Below, one piece after another: positions 15,697 to 23,821 of a stretch of 30,921 bases of DNA. Numbering within the stretch: position 1 is the first letter of the stretch; each line of letters opens with the position of its first letter. The translations under genes were made by a program, and so were the position numbers. The stretch spans positions 1 to 30,921 of the forward strand of contig NZ_DBDF01000004.1 of NCBI RefSeq assembly GCF_002293435.1. The letters run 5' to 3'. This DNA is from Bacteroides sp. UBA939. Its GTDB lineage: Bacteria > Bacteroidota > Bacteroidia > Bacteroidales > Bacteroidaceae. The notes below the pieces were generated by a model. It made no database searches and was not told the DNA's origin. It was given only the letters and a program-made list of their open reading frames with translations.

Positions 15697-15804
15697 TTAG
15701 TCAATTTCTCCGATTTTATCGGAAAGCATCTCTTTAGCCCGGACGATGTAAATATACAGCAATCCAGGCATTGGTAACATGAAAATATCCGGTAACTTCC
15801 ACAT
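15697..15804 (-). CDS. Possible 35-residue membrane peptide
   Basis: This small frame is too short for usual gene calling. It begins MWKLPDIFMLPMPGLLYIYI, a hydrophobic stretch with two prolines, and ends in a charged helix-like tail RAKEMLSDKIGEID. That hydrophobic-then-amphipathic pattern and its ordinary codon use look more protein-like than the overlapping 97-codon frame on the same strand, which is cysteine-rich and featureless. A GGAG lies 17 bp upstream of the ATG, rather far. I do not recognise the peptide. It could be a small membrane protein, the end of a decayed gene, or chance. Confidence 0.35.
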   Translation of the reverse strand: MWKLPDIFMLPMPGLLYIYIVRAKEMLSDKIGEID

Positions 15805-15853
15805 TGCCAATATAAAATATCACTCCATTTAACAAAATAATCCAATAAAATCG

Positions 15854-15861
15854 TATCTTTG
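15854..15861 (+). promoter_or_regulatory. Probable -7 box of radA
   Basis: TATCTTTG matches TAnnTTTG and lies 52 bp before the radA start. No convincing TTTG is seen at -33. Confidence 0.4.
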
Positions 15862-15913
15862 GCAAGTTATTCATCAATAAAATTCCCCGTTATCAGCAAG
15901 AAAATTCTCGATT

Positions 15914-17281
15914 ATGGCAAAAGACAAAACAATATACGTGTGTACCAACTGTGGACAGGATTCCCCTAAATGGGTTGGCAAATGCCCGTCGTGCGGAGAA
16001 TGGAACACGTATGTGGAAGAAGTGGTACGGAAAGAGCCGGCAAACAAACGTCCGGTATCAGGAATAGAAACGGAGAAAGCAAGACCTGTCATTCTCAGCG
16101 AAATAGAAGCGGGCGACGAACCACGCATCAATCTGCACGACGAAGAACTGAACCGGGTACTGGGAGGCGGATTAGTTCCGGGGTCGCTGGTACTGATTGG
16201 CGGCGAACCGGGCATCGGAAAATCTACATTAATATTACAAACAGTACTCCGCATACCGGAAAAACGGATTCTTTACGTCTCCGGCGAAGAAAGCGCCCGG
16301 CAGTTGAAACTGCGTGCCGACCGGTTGTCTCATAACCCGTCCGAGTGCCTCATCGTCTGCGAAACGTCGCTGGAGCAGATTTTTGTTCATATCAAAAATA
16401 CCCGTCCGGACTTGGTAATCATTGATTCCATACAGACGGTTTCGACCGAGAACATAGAATCGTCGCCGGGTAGCATCGCACAGGTGCGGGAGTGTTCGGC
16501 AAGTATCCTGCGCTTTGCTAAGGAAACGCATACGCCTGTCATTCTCATTGGACATATTAATAAGGAAGGCAGCATTGCCGGACCGAAGGTGTTGGAGCAT
16601 ATTGTGGATACTGTCTTGCAGTTCGAGGGCGACCAGCATTATATGTATCGCATCCTGCGCAGCATCAAGAACCGTTTCGGAAGTACGGCGGAACTGGGGA
16701 TTTACGAGATGCGACAGGATGGATTACGGCAGGTTAGTAATCCGTCGGAACTCTTATTAAGCCAGGATCACGAAGGCATGAGCGGCATAGCGATAGCTTC
16801 GGCCATAGAAGGGGTGCGCCCGTTCCTGATTGAGACGCAGGCATTGGTGAGCAGTGCGGTATATGGCAATCCGCAACGTTCGGCCACAGGGTTTGATATC
16901 CGGAGGATGAATATGCTGCTGGCTGTACTGGAAAAGCGGGTAGGTTTCAAGCTGGCACAGAAGGATGTATTCCTCAATATCGCCGGAGGATTGAAGGTGA
17001 ACGACCCGGCAATAGACCTGGCTGTTATCAGCGCCATACTTTCCAGCAATATGGATGCGGCAATTGAACCGGAAGTCTGCATGGCAGGGGAAATCGGTTT
17101 GTCCGGGGAAATACGTCCGGTGAACCGGATTGAGCAACGGATTGGTGAGGCGGAGAAGTTGGGATTCAAACGATTCGTGTTGCCGAAGTATAATCTGCAA
17201 GGGATTGATACGAAGAAGATTAAAATAGAATTGATACCGGTGCGGAAGGTGGAGGAGGCGTTCAGGGGGTTGTTTGGATAG
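15914..17281 (+). CDS. radA: DNA repair protein RadA (Sms)
   Basis: The 455-residue protein is the bacterial RadA helicase-like ATPase that extends branches during recombination. All parts are seen in order: a four-cysteine zinc finger (C10, C13, C24, C27), a RecA-type ATPase with Walker A GGEPGIGKST (K103) and Walker B LVIIDSIQTV, the RadA-specific KNRFG motif (252-256), and a C-terminal Lon-protease-like domain from about 285. Length is typical. A single copy is intact here, but a decayed copy of its last ~100 bp occurs at 19869-19965, marking a tandem duplication of the following genes. The next gene begins 35 bp downstream; whether radA is co-transcribed with it is unclear. Confidence 0.97.
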   Translation: MAKDKTIYVCTNCGQDSPKWVGKCPSCGEWNTYVEEVVRKEPANKRPVSGIETEKARPVILSEIEAGDEPRINLHDEELNRVLGGGLVPGSLVLIGGEPGIGKSTLILQTVLRIPEKRILYVSGEESARQLKLRADRLSHNPSECLIVCETSLEQIFVHIKNTRPDLVIIDSIQTVSTENIESSPGSIAQVRECSASILRFAKETHTPVILIGHINKEGSIAGPKVLEHIVDTVLQFEGDQHYMYRILRSIKNRFGSTAELGIYEMRQDGLRQVSNPSELLLSQDHEGMSGIAIASAIEGVRPFLIETQALVSSAVYGNPQRSATGFDIRRMNMLLAVLEKRVGFKLAQKDVFLNIAGGLKVNDPAIDLAVISAILSSNMDAAIEPEVCMAGEIGLSGEIRPVNRIEQRIGEAEKLGFKRFVLPKYNLQGIDTKKIKIELIPVRKVEEAFRGLFG

Positions 17282-17316
17282 TTTGTATATTATTAATCAC
17301 ATTATAATACCATTTT

Positions 17317-18000
17317 ATGAAAAAGCTACTATTATTGACTTGTGCACTGCTGATAGGCGCCGCGGTTTACAGTCAGGAGATAACTTTAGAGTATCATCCG
17401 GGGTATGGAACATACAGTATGTCCGACATGAAAGAATATTTGAAGAATGCTCTTCAATACGGCAATCTAAAGGGAGCAAAGACCACAGACAACTTCTCGG
17501 GCTACCTTACTCATGACCTGCGAGTAGGATACCTTATTAACAAGCATCACTTCGGGTTACTGTTTTCACACATGAATACAGTCGGACAGAACCACTTAGC
17601 CGATTATTCGGGAGAGTACAGGTACCGCATACGCGTCTACGGCAACAAATTAGGGGCTTTCTATCGGTTTGCACTCACTGAGCCAAGTAAAATTACCCCA
17701 TTCTTTGAACTTTCAACCGGAGCCGTCTTCAGCACAGCCAAGATCAGCCAAAGTTTTACGATAAAAGACGCAGGAACAGAGAGTGACGAGGCCAAACTAA
17801 AAGGTACCAACCTGTTTGTGCAACCCGCATTGGGAGTTATCTACCGTTTTAGTTCTTTTGCCAGCATCTCCGCTTCAGTGGGGTATGAATGGGATCCTCT
17901 CACCCGCTTGAACATAGAAGGCAGCAAAGCCATGATTGATGCCGACTGGACAGGATTACGAATTAATGCAGGAATCATTACCTACTTCAAAGCTAAATAA
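17317..18000 (+). CDS. Small outer-membrane beta-barrel protein, paralogue 1
   Basis: The 227-residue product has a signal peptide (about 1-19, MKKLLLLTCALLIGAAVYS) and then a chain of alternating, aromatic-rich strands typical of an 8- to 10-stranded outer-membrane barrel. Conserved blocks shared with the paralogues at 20023 and 23132 include LEYHPGYGTY, SHMNT-GQ-HLADYSGEYRY, GNKLGAFYRF, KGTNLFVQPALGVIYR and SASVGYEW. The C-terminus is TYFKAK, so the terminal aromatic residue usual for barrels is four positions in. I know of no assigned function for this family. The stop is 2 bp before a lipoprotein start, and that pairing is repeated in the next unit, so barrel and lipoprotein probably work together at the outer membrane. 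Confidence 0.8.
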   Translation: MKKLLLLTCALLIGAAVYSQEITLEYHPGYGTYSMSDMKEYLKNALQYGNLKGAKTTDNFSGYLTHDLRVGYLINKHHFGLLFSHMNTVGQNHLADYSGEYRYRIRVYGNKLGAFYRFALTEPSKITPFFELSTGAVFSTAKISQSFTIKDAGTESDEAKLKGTNLFVQPALGVIYRFSSFASISASVGYEWDPLTRLNIEGSKAMIDADWTGLRINAGIITYFKAK

Positions 18001-18002
18001 CA

Positions 18003-19856
18003 ATGAAAACAACTATTTTATCCTATCTTACACTGCTACTACTGATACTGGCAGGTTGCGAAGCTCCGATACATGATAACTTTGTCGATATCGAGAAACC
18101 TGATGAAATTCCCTTAGGCATTAACCTGAATGCTTTTACCCAAGGAGAGAATATCATTGTATATAAAGCAAATACTCGCATCTATTATACTTTCGAGACA
18201 GGCGGAAGACAGATACTAAAAGCCGAATTCACTCTTGGTGACATGCGATGGGAGACATGGGGTGAGAGCGGTGAAATATGGCTCTCTGTTTATGAGCTAC
18301 CTAAAGGGAGTTATACCCTGACTTGCAATCTATATGTAGCTACCAACTCGGGAAGCGTTGCTGACCAGGTAGGTATGGAAGCCTATGGTGGAACAATGAG
18401 TTGGAAAGTAACCGTAGACTATGAGAACGACTTTACCGAAAGCAAGGAAATGATCACCCGTATCAATGAAGAGGGTTATCTGGAACTGACTTGGGAGAAA
18501 CCCAACTACAAGTATATGGACTTCCTCAACTACACTGTCTATAAAGGGGGAATGTTGCTGGCTACCATTGAAGATGCCGACATCACCAGCTTTGTTGACA
18601 AAAGTCATGTACTGGACTTTGGTGAAGGGTACAGTGTTCAAGCTCATTTTGAGGATAATAACACATGGCATATAGGACATAAATATCTTCCTTACGACGA
18701 GATCAATATAGAACAAGTAGAGGAAATTTCGGCCATCGATTCTTGCACAGTGAGATGGAGTAAAGGGAAAGACTACAAATGCAAATGGAACGTTTATGTA
18801 AATGATGAACTCAAGCTTAGTGCAACGGAAGAGACAAGTATCCGTATCCCGCTATGCGCTTTCGGTACAACATGGTCCGCCCTTCATCGAATTCGCGTAG
18901 AAGTAGTTGCCTATGACGAATCATACCGGAACTCCTATCCCCATTCTCAATATGTCACGGCGGGCGCAATGGGCAAATTCCTTGGCGATAACCATATGCG
19001 CTTCAATTATAACGAAAGCGAAAGCACCCTCTATTACAGTGTATACGGCGAGGTCAATAGCATATCTGTACCGGATTTGACCCTGATAGCCAAGCATAAC
19101 GGCGTTCCTTCGGCAAGCATTACCAGCGCGATAAGTAGTTCTGAAAAAAACGGCAAGATACTGGTATCCTATTATGATGTGCTGGCATTGTACGAGGGGA
19201 AGATGCTACCTACTCCTTTAACACATTCTATATCATCCTATTTTGTAAATGTGCAGAAGGCTCGGATATTGAATGATGACCGGGTATTCTACTTAGAACG
19301 GACTTATTTGGGAGATATGATAGCTTGCATCTTGAGCACTGATATGAAACCGGAAAAGAGAGTGGTATTGCAGGGGGCAGAAGTATATAGTAGTTATGGA
19401 GTAATATCGGCCGACGGGAAGTATCTTTGTTTGAATAATTCCGAAGAAATAGCTATCTATAAAATGTCTTCGGAATTCGAGATACTTGAAAAGAAAGTGC
19501 ACCCCATTAATGAACTGACAGAAAACAATATCCGGTTTATACCACATGACTCTTCACGGATACTGGTGGCGAAAGCAAATACAAATGCAGAAGCAACGAT
19601 AACAATCTATAATACAGAAGACATGACTCCTATACATAGTTACAAAGCACTACATGTAGGTGTCGACCCAAAGACAGGTTATCTTTGTCTGACCCAAAGA
19701 AATCGAATAGAGATTATAGATATAGATAACGATGAAACACTTTTCACCCTACCTATCGAACGATATCAAGGGGCATCTCTGCTGGGAGGCATCTTAATCT
19801 CAGATAATGGTTATGCTATGAATATCAACCCTTATTTAGAAAAAAATAAGTTATGA
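18003..19856 (+). CDS. Multidomain lipoprotein with beta-propeller, paralogue 1
   Basis: This 617-residue lipoprotein has a lipobox LAGC with C19 as lipidation site. It carries an N-terminal beta-sandwich (about 20-143), two fibronectin-III-like segments (about 150-230 and 231-306; LELTWEKP, WNVYVNDELKL), and a C-terminal half rich in four-strand repeats ending DPKTGYLCLTQ and IEIIDID, like a beta-propeller. Motif C-E-x3-H-[DE]-N-[FY]-V directly after the lipidated cysteine is kept in all three lipoprotein paralogues. No enzymatic motif is evident. The domain set suggests binding or scaffolding at the cell surface. No acidic cluster of the kind used as a surface-export signal follows the cysteine, so whether it faces outwards is open. 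It is coupled to the barrel gene upstream by a 2-bp spacing. Confidence 0.75.
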   Translation: MKTTILSYLTLLLLILAGCEAPIHDNFVDIEKPDEIPLGINLNAFTQGENIIVYKANTRIYYTFETGGRQILKAEFTLGDMRWETWGESGEIWLSVYELPKGSYTLTCNLYVATNSGSVADQVGMEAYGGTMSWKVTVDYENDFTESKEMITRINEEGYLELTWEKPNYKYMDFLNYTVYKGGMLLATIEDADITSFVDKSHVLDFGEGYSVQAHFEDNNTWHIGHKYLPYDEINIEQVEEISAIDSCTVRWSKGKDYKCKWNVYVNDELKLSATEETSIRIPLCAFGTTWSALHRIRVEVVAYDESYRNSYPHSQYVTAGAMGKFLGDNHMRFNYNESESTLYYSVYGEVNSISVPDLTLIAKHNGVPSASITSAISSSEKNGKILVSYYDVLALYEGKMLPTPLTHSISSYFVNVQKARILNDDRVFYLERTYLGDMIACILSTDMKPEKRVVLQGAEVYSSYGVISADGKYLCLNNSEEIAIYKMSSEFEILEKKVHPINELTENNIRFIPHDSSRILVAKANTNAEATITIYNTEDMTPIHSYKALHVGVDPKTGYLCLTQRNRIEIIDIDNDETLFTLPIERYQGASLLGGILISDNGYAMNINPYLEKNKL

Positions 19857-19868
19857 TAAACAACTCAT

Positions 19869-19965
19869 ATTGCTGAAGTATAATGCTGCAGAGGAGTAAT
19901 ACAAAGAAGAGTAAAATAGAACTGATACCAGTTCGGAAGGTGGGAAAAGCGTTCCAGGGAGATAG
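19869..19965 (+). pseudogene. radA: Remnant of the 3' end of radA
   Basis: This spacer between the two barrel-lipoprotein pairs aligns with the last ~100 bp of radA (about 17183-17281). Matching blocks include GAAGTATAAT, GTAAAATAGAA/ATTAAAATAGAA, TGATACC, CGGAAGGTGG and the stop-codon region GATAGTTTGTATATTATTA, which continues into non-coding sequence. An in-frame TAA and a loss of about 9 bases near the end show it is not translated. It is best explained as the scar of a tandem duplication that began inside radA and covered the first barrel-lipoprotein pair. Confidence 0.85.
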
Positions 19966-20022
19966 TTTGTATATTATTATCCGCAATATATTACCATTTT
20001 AACCATTTTATACTATTACTTT

Positions 20023-20706
20023 ATGAAAAAGCTACTATTATTTACTTGTGCACTGCTGATAGATGCCACGGTATATAGCCAAGAGATAACCTTAGAGTAT
20101 CATCCGGGGTATGGAACATATAATATGTCCGGCATGAAGGAGCACTTGAAGAATATACCTCATTACAGTCGGTTTGAGGGAATGAAGTTCACAGACAAAT
20201 TCCCGGGCAACCTCTCTCATGACCTACGAATGGGGTACCTTATTAACAGACATCACTTCGGAGTGCTGTTTTCACACATGAATACAGCCGGACAGATCCA
20301 CCTGGCCGATTATTCGGGAGAATACAGGTACCGCGTACATCTCTACGGCAACAAATTGGGTGTCTTTTATCGATTCTCACCCACCAAGCCGGACAAGTTT
20401 ACTCCTTTCTTTGAACTTTCAACCGGGGGTGTCTTCAACATAGTCAATATCCATGAAGTTTTTACGATAGGAGACCGAATATCAAAGAATGAAAAAACCA
20501 AACTAAAAGGTACCAATTTGTTTGTGCAACCTGCACTGGGAGTTATCTACCGTTTTTGCTCCTTTGCCAGCACCTCTGCTTCAGTGGGATATGAATGGAA
20601 TCCTCTCACTCGCTTGAGTATAAAAGGCAACAAGGCCACGATTGATGCCGATTGGACAGGATTGCGAATAAATGCAGGAATTATCACCTACTTCAATGCC
20701 AAATAA
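20023..20706 (+). CDS. Small outer-membrane beta-barrel protein, paralogue 2
   Basis: The 227-residue product is the same length as paralogue 1 (17317-18000) and aligns without gaps. The signal peptide, the LEYHPGYGTY start, HLADYSGEYRYR, KGTNLFVQPALGVIYRF and the last 20 residues are nearly identical. Divergence is concentrated at about 45-62 (IPHYSRFEGMKFTDKF) and 140-160 (NIVNIHEVFTIGDRISKN). In a small barrel these would be surface loops, so the loops may be changing faster than the strands. The upstream spacer carries an extra ATTTTAACC-type duplication compared with paralogue 1. It is followed after 2 bp by its lipoprotein partner, as in the first pair. Confidence 0.8.
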   Translation: MKKLLLFTCALLIDATVYSQEITLEYHPGYGTYNMSGMKEHLKNIPHYSRFEGMKFTDKFPGNLSHDLRMGYLINRHHFGVLFSHMNTAGQIHLADYSGEYRYRVHLYGNKLGVFYRFSPTKPDKFTPFFELSTGGVFNIVNIHEVFTIGDRISKNEKTKLKGTNLFVQPALGVIYRFCSFASTSASVGYEWNPLTRLSIKGNKATIDADWTGLRINAGIITYFNAK

Positions 20707-20708
20707 CA

Positions 20709-22550
20709 ATGAAAAAAACTACACTATCCTACATCACCCTGCTACTACTGATAGTGGCAGGCTGCGAAGTTTCACTGCACGATAATTTTGTCGATATCGA
20801 GCAACCTGATGAAATTCCTATAGGAATCAACCTGAATACTATTACTGAAGGAGAGAATATCATTATATATAAAGAAAAGACCATCATCCATTATACCTTT
20901 GAGACTGCCGGAAGAGAGGTGCAAAAAGTTGAATTCACTCTTGGTGACAGACAATGGGAAACTCGGGGTGAGAGCGGTGAAATATGGTTCACACCTGATC
21001 GGACACCCAACGGGAACTATACACTGACTTGCACCCTGTACGTATACACCAACACTGGAAGCATGGCCGACCAAGTAAAGCTGGAAGCCTATGGCAGAAC
21101 AATGAGCTGGAAAGTAACTGTAGCTTACGAGAATGGGCCTACCGAAGTACCGGAAATAACCACCCGCATCAATGAGGAGGGTTATCTGGAACTGACTTGG
21201 GAAAAGCCCTATTACAAGTATATGAACTTCCTCAACTATACTGTCCGTAAAAGCGGAAGCTTGCTGGCTACCATTGAAGATGTCGGCATCACCAGCTTTA
21301 TCGACAAAAGTCACGTATTGGACGGTGGTCAACAATACGATATTCAAGCCAATTTCGAAGAAAATGTAAGCTGGCATATAGGATATAAAAATATGCCTTA
21401 CAGTAAGATCATTATAGAACAGGTAGAGGATATTTCGGCCATTGATTCTTGCACAGTGAAATGGGAAAATGAAAAAGGTTACAAATGCAAATGGAACGTT
21501 TATGTAAATGATGAACTCAAACTTATGGAGACGGAAGAGACAAGTATCCGTATTCCAGTATGTACTTTCGGTACATTTCAGTACAATCTTCATCAAATCC
21601 GGGTAGAAGTATTTGCCTATGACGCATCCGACCGGAAAGGCTATAGCCATTATGAATATGGCACGGCAGGCACGATGGGTAAATTCCTTAGCGACAACTA
21701 TATGCGTTTCGATTACAATGAGAGTGAAAACACCCTCTATTACAGTGTACGCGGCGAGGTCAACAGTTTATCTGTACCGGATTTGAGTCCGATAGCCAAA
21801 CATAACGGAACGGGTAGCTACTACGATACTTATGCAATAAATAGTTCTGAAAAGAGTAGCAAGATATTGGTATCCTACAGTGATGTGTTGGCATTATATG
21901 AAGGGAAGATGCTCCCTACCCCCTTAACATACTCGATACCCTATTTGATAGGTGGAGAGGGCCCGCAGATATTGAACGACGACCGGATATTCTATTTTGA
22001 CCGGACTCATTCGGAAGATATGGTAGCTTGCATCTTGAGTGCTGATATGAAACCGCAAAAGAGAGTAATACTACAAGGAGTACCATATAGTTATTTTGGG
22101 ATAATCTCGGCCGACGGAAAGTATATTTGTACGAGTAATACTGAAGAAATAGTCATCTATAAAATGTCTCCGGAGTTTGATGTACTTGAAAAGAATGCAT
22201 ATTCTATTGATGAAGTGACACACAACTATATCCGGTTTATGCCGCACGACTCTTCACAGATACTGGTTGGGAGAGCAACTATGAATATGGGAGAAACAGA
22301 AACGATAACAATCTACAATACAGAAGGTATGACTCCCGTGCATAGTTATGAAGCACAGTTTGCAAATATCGACCCAAAGACAGGCTATCTTTGCCTGTCC
22401 AAAAGAGACCAAATAGAAATTATAGATATAAATAGTGGAGAAACACTTTTCACTCTTCCGAACGAACTATACCATTGGGTACATTTACTGGGAGGCATCT
22501 TAATCTCAGAACGTGGTTACGCCCTGAATATCAATCCTTACTTAAATTAA
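20709..22550 (+). CDS. Multidomain lipoprotein with beta-propeller, paralogue 2
   Basis: The 613-residue product is collinear with paralogue 1: lipobox VAGC (C19), the same N-terminal sandwich, two fibronectin-like segments, the IDSCTVKW...YKCKWNVYVNDELKL block with two conserved cysteines, and the propeller half ending LLGGILISERGYALNINPYL. The reading frame is open back to 20652 inside the barrel gene, but ATG at 20709 gives the signal peptide and matches paralogue 1's start, 2 bp after the barrel stop. Changes are spread along the length with few small gaps, so both copies look maintained by selection. It is followed after 6 bp by a short third lipoprotein gene. Confidence 0.75.
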   Translation: MKKTTLSYITLLLLIVAGCEVSLHDNFVDIEQPDEIPIGINLNTITEGENIIIYKEKTIIHYTFETAGREVQKVEFTLGDRQWETRGESGEIWFTPDRTPNGNYTLTCTLYVYTNTGSMADQVKLEAYGRTMSWKVTVAYENGPTEVPEITTRINEEGYLELTWEKPYYKYMNFLNYTVRKSGSLLATIEDVGITSFIDKSHVLDGGQQYDIQANFEENVSWHIGYKNMPYSKIIIEQVEDISAIDSCTVKWENEKGYKCKWNVYVNDELKLMETEETSIRIPVCTFGTFQYNLHQIRVEVFAYDASDRKGYSHYEYGTAGTMGKFLSDNYMRFDYNESENTLYYSVRGEVNSLSVPDLSPIAKHNGTGSYYDTYAINSSEKSSKILVSYSDVLALYEGKMLPTPLTYSIPYLIGGEGPQILNDDRIFYFDRTHSEDMVACILSADMKPQKRVILQGVPYSYFGIISADGKYICTSNTEEIVIYKMSPEFDVLEKNAYSIDEVTHNYIRFMPHDSSQILVGRATMNMGETETITIYNTEGMTPVHSYEAQFANIDPKTGYLCLSKRDQIEIIDINSGETLFTLPNELYHWVHLLGGILISERGYALNINPYLN

Positions 22551-22556
22551 AACGCT

Positions 22557-22988
22557 ATGATGAAAAAGCAATTATATTATCTCTCACTCTTAATACTACT
22601 GCTGCTTTGCGGTTGCGAGGTGGCATTGCATGAGAATTATGTGGGTATAGATCCACTACAGCCGAATATTCCTATAGAAATAAACTTAGATGCTGAGCAA
22701 AACGCCAATGGAGAACTTTTACTGACGGGAAGCAGTAGTGTAAAATTTCAGATAGATACACCAAAAACCAAATTTCTTTTAGCTACTTTTTACATTGGCA
22801 ATATGTCGATCCATGAGACACATTACCCGCAAGGCAAATTTGATATTAATAGTAGAAGTCTGACTGAAAACAATCAATTGAGGTGCGTGATTATCAGTAA
22901 AGGCGGAAACGTATGCGAACAAGTCTATGGGGGAAGAACATACATTAATGAAAGGTGCTGGTCGATTCACGTCATCCCTCAAAATTAA
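22557..22988 (+). CDS. Short lipoprotein, N-terminal-domain-only paralogue
   Basis: The 143-residue product has a lipobox LCGC (C20; a second ATG one codon later is equally likely as start). It aligns with only the first ~125 mature residues of the two long lipoproteins: CEVALHENYVGID matches their CE-x3-HDNFVDIE, IPIEINLDAE matches IPLGINLNAF, and the DQV-AYGG region matches EQVYGGRTYINERCW. It lacks the fibronectin and propeller parts. Because it ends cleanly at a domain boundary (WSIHVIPQN), it may be a working single-domain protein rather than a fragment. It shows that the N-terminal sandwich is a unit on its own. I find no remnant of the missing part in the 143 bp that follow. Confidence 0.7.
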   Translation: MMKKQLYYLSLLILLLLCGCEVALHENYVGIDPLQPNIPIEINLDAEQNANGELLLTGSSSVKFQIDTPKTKFLLATFYIGNMSIHETHYPQGKFDINSRSLTENNQLRCVIISKGGNVCEQVYGGRTYINERCWSIHVIPQN

Positions 22989-23131
22989 TTATCTATCACC
23001 CCCCTGAGATAAATTCATTAAAAAGTGTCACTATCCAATGGATACAAGTATTCAAGACCGAATATCTCGCCAAAAGAAGATTGGATGGACTATTAAAATC
23101 AGACAATGAGGTAAAACTTATAAAAAAAACA

Positions 23132-23821
23132 ATGAAGAGGATTATAACAACATTAGCTTGTATTGTACTGACAATAATCGGTATGAAGGCTCAAGAATTT
23201 ACATTAGAATATAATATTGGATATGGATTATATAAAATGTACGAAATGAAAGACATTCTAAAAACCTCTGTTAATAATGGATTGATTGGATTAAAAACCA
23301 CTGATAATTTTCCTGGGAACTTTACACATAACTTCCGGATAGGCGTACAGTTGCGGCAACGGCATCAATTAGGAATTATCTACACCCATCAAAACACAAG
23401 TGGACAAAATCACTTGGCTGACCCTACCGGAGAATATAGATATACAATTAAAAACACCGGAAACCAACTGGGAGCATTCTACCGCTTCCATATCCTGAAA
23501 GGGAAAATTAGCCCATACATTGAACTGGCTACCGGAGCCATCTTCAACAATTGCAAATTGGAAGAATATACACGTATAGGCTCAGAAGCAAGTGAACGAA
23601 ACGCAACCTTGGTCGGCACCAACTTCTTCTTCCAACCTGCCATAGGAATTCGCTATAAAATCTCTACCTTTGCCGCTCTTAACGCAAGTGTCGGTTACGA
23701 ATGGAACCCTACCGGTGACTTAGACTTGAAGGGGGTTACTTTTATGCTAATCCCTTATTATGCAGACTGGAGCGGACTACGCATCAGCACAGGCATCGTT
23801 ACTTATTTTAAAATGAAATGA
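23132..23821 (+). CDS. Small outer-membrane beta-barrel protein, paralogue 3
   Basis: The 229-residue product is the most distant barrel paralogue. It keeps LEYNIGYGLY, HQNTSGQNHLADPTGEYRY, GNQLGAFYRF, VGTNFFFQPAIGIRYK and NASVGYEWNP but differs in most other places. The open frame extends 59 codons upstream to 22955, overlapping the short lipoprotein gene. Those residues are not family-like, and ATG at 23132 starts a proper signal peptide (MKRIITTLACIVLTIIGMKA), so I use it. Gene order is reversed relative to the two pairs: here the lipoprotein comes first. The stop codon overlaps the next start by 4 bp (ATGA), joining it to the oxidoreductase gene. Confidence 0.8.
   Translation: MKRIITTLACIVLTIIGMKAQEFTLEYNIGYGLYKMYEMKDILKTSVNNGLIGLKTTDNFPGNFTHNFRIGVQLRQRHQLGIIYTHQNTSGQNHLADPTGEYRYTIKNTGNQLGAFYRFHILKGKISPYIELATGAIFNNCKLEEYTRIGSEASERNATLVGTNFFFQPAIGIRYKISTFAALNASVGYEWNPTGDLDLKGVTFMLIPYYADWSGLRISTGIVTYFKMK

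Noticed and set aside
15552..15845. Leftward 97-codon frame across the 11-bp repeats
   Set aside because: The product is cysteine- and arginine-rich without recognisable motifs and much of it is translated repeat; the 35-codon frame in another register is more protein-like.
22955..23131. N-terminal extension of the third barrel protein
   Set aside because: It overlaps the short lipoprotein gene and hides an evident signal peptide beginning at 23132.
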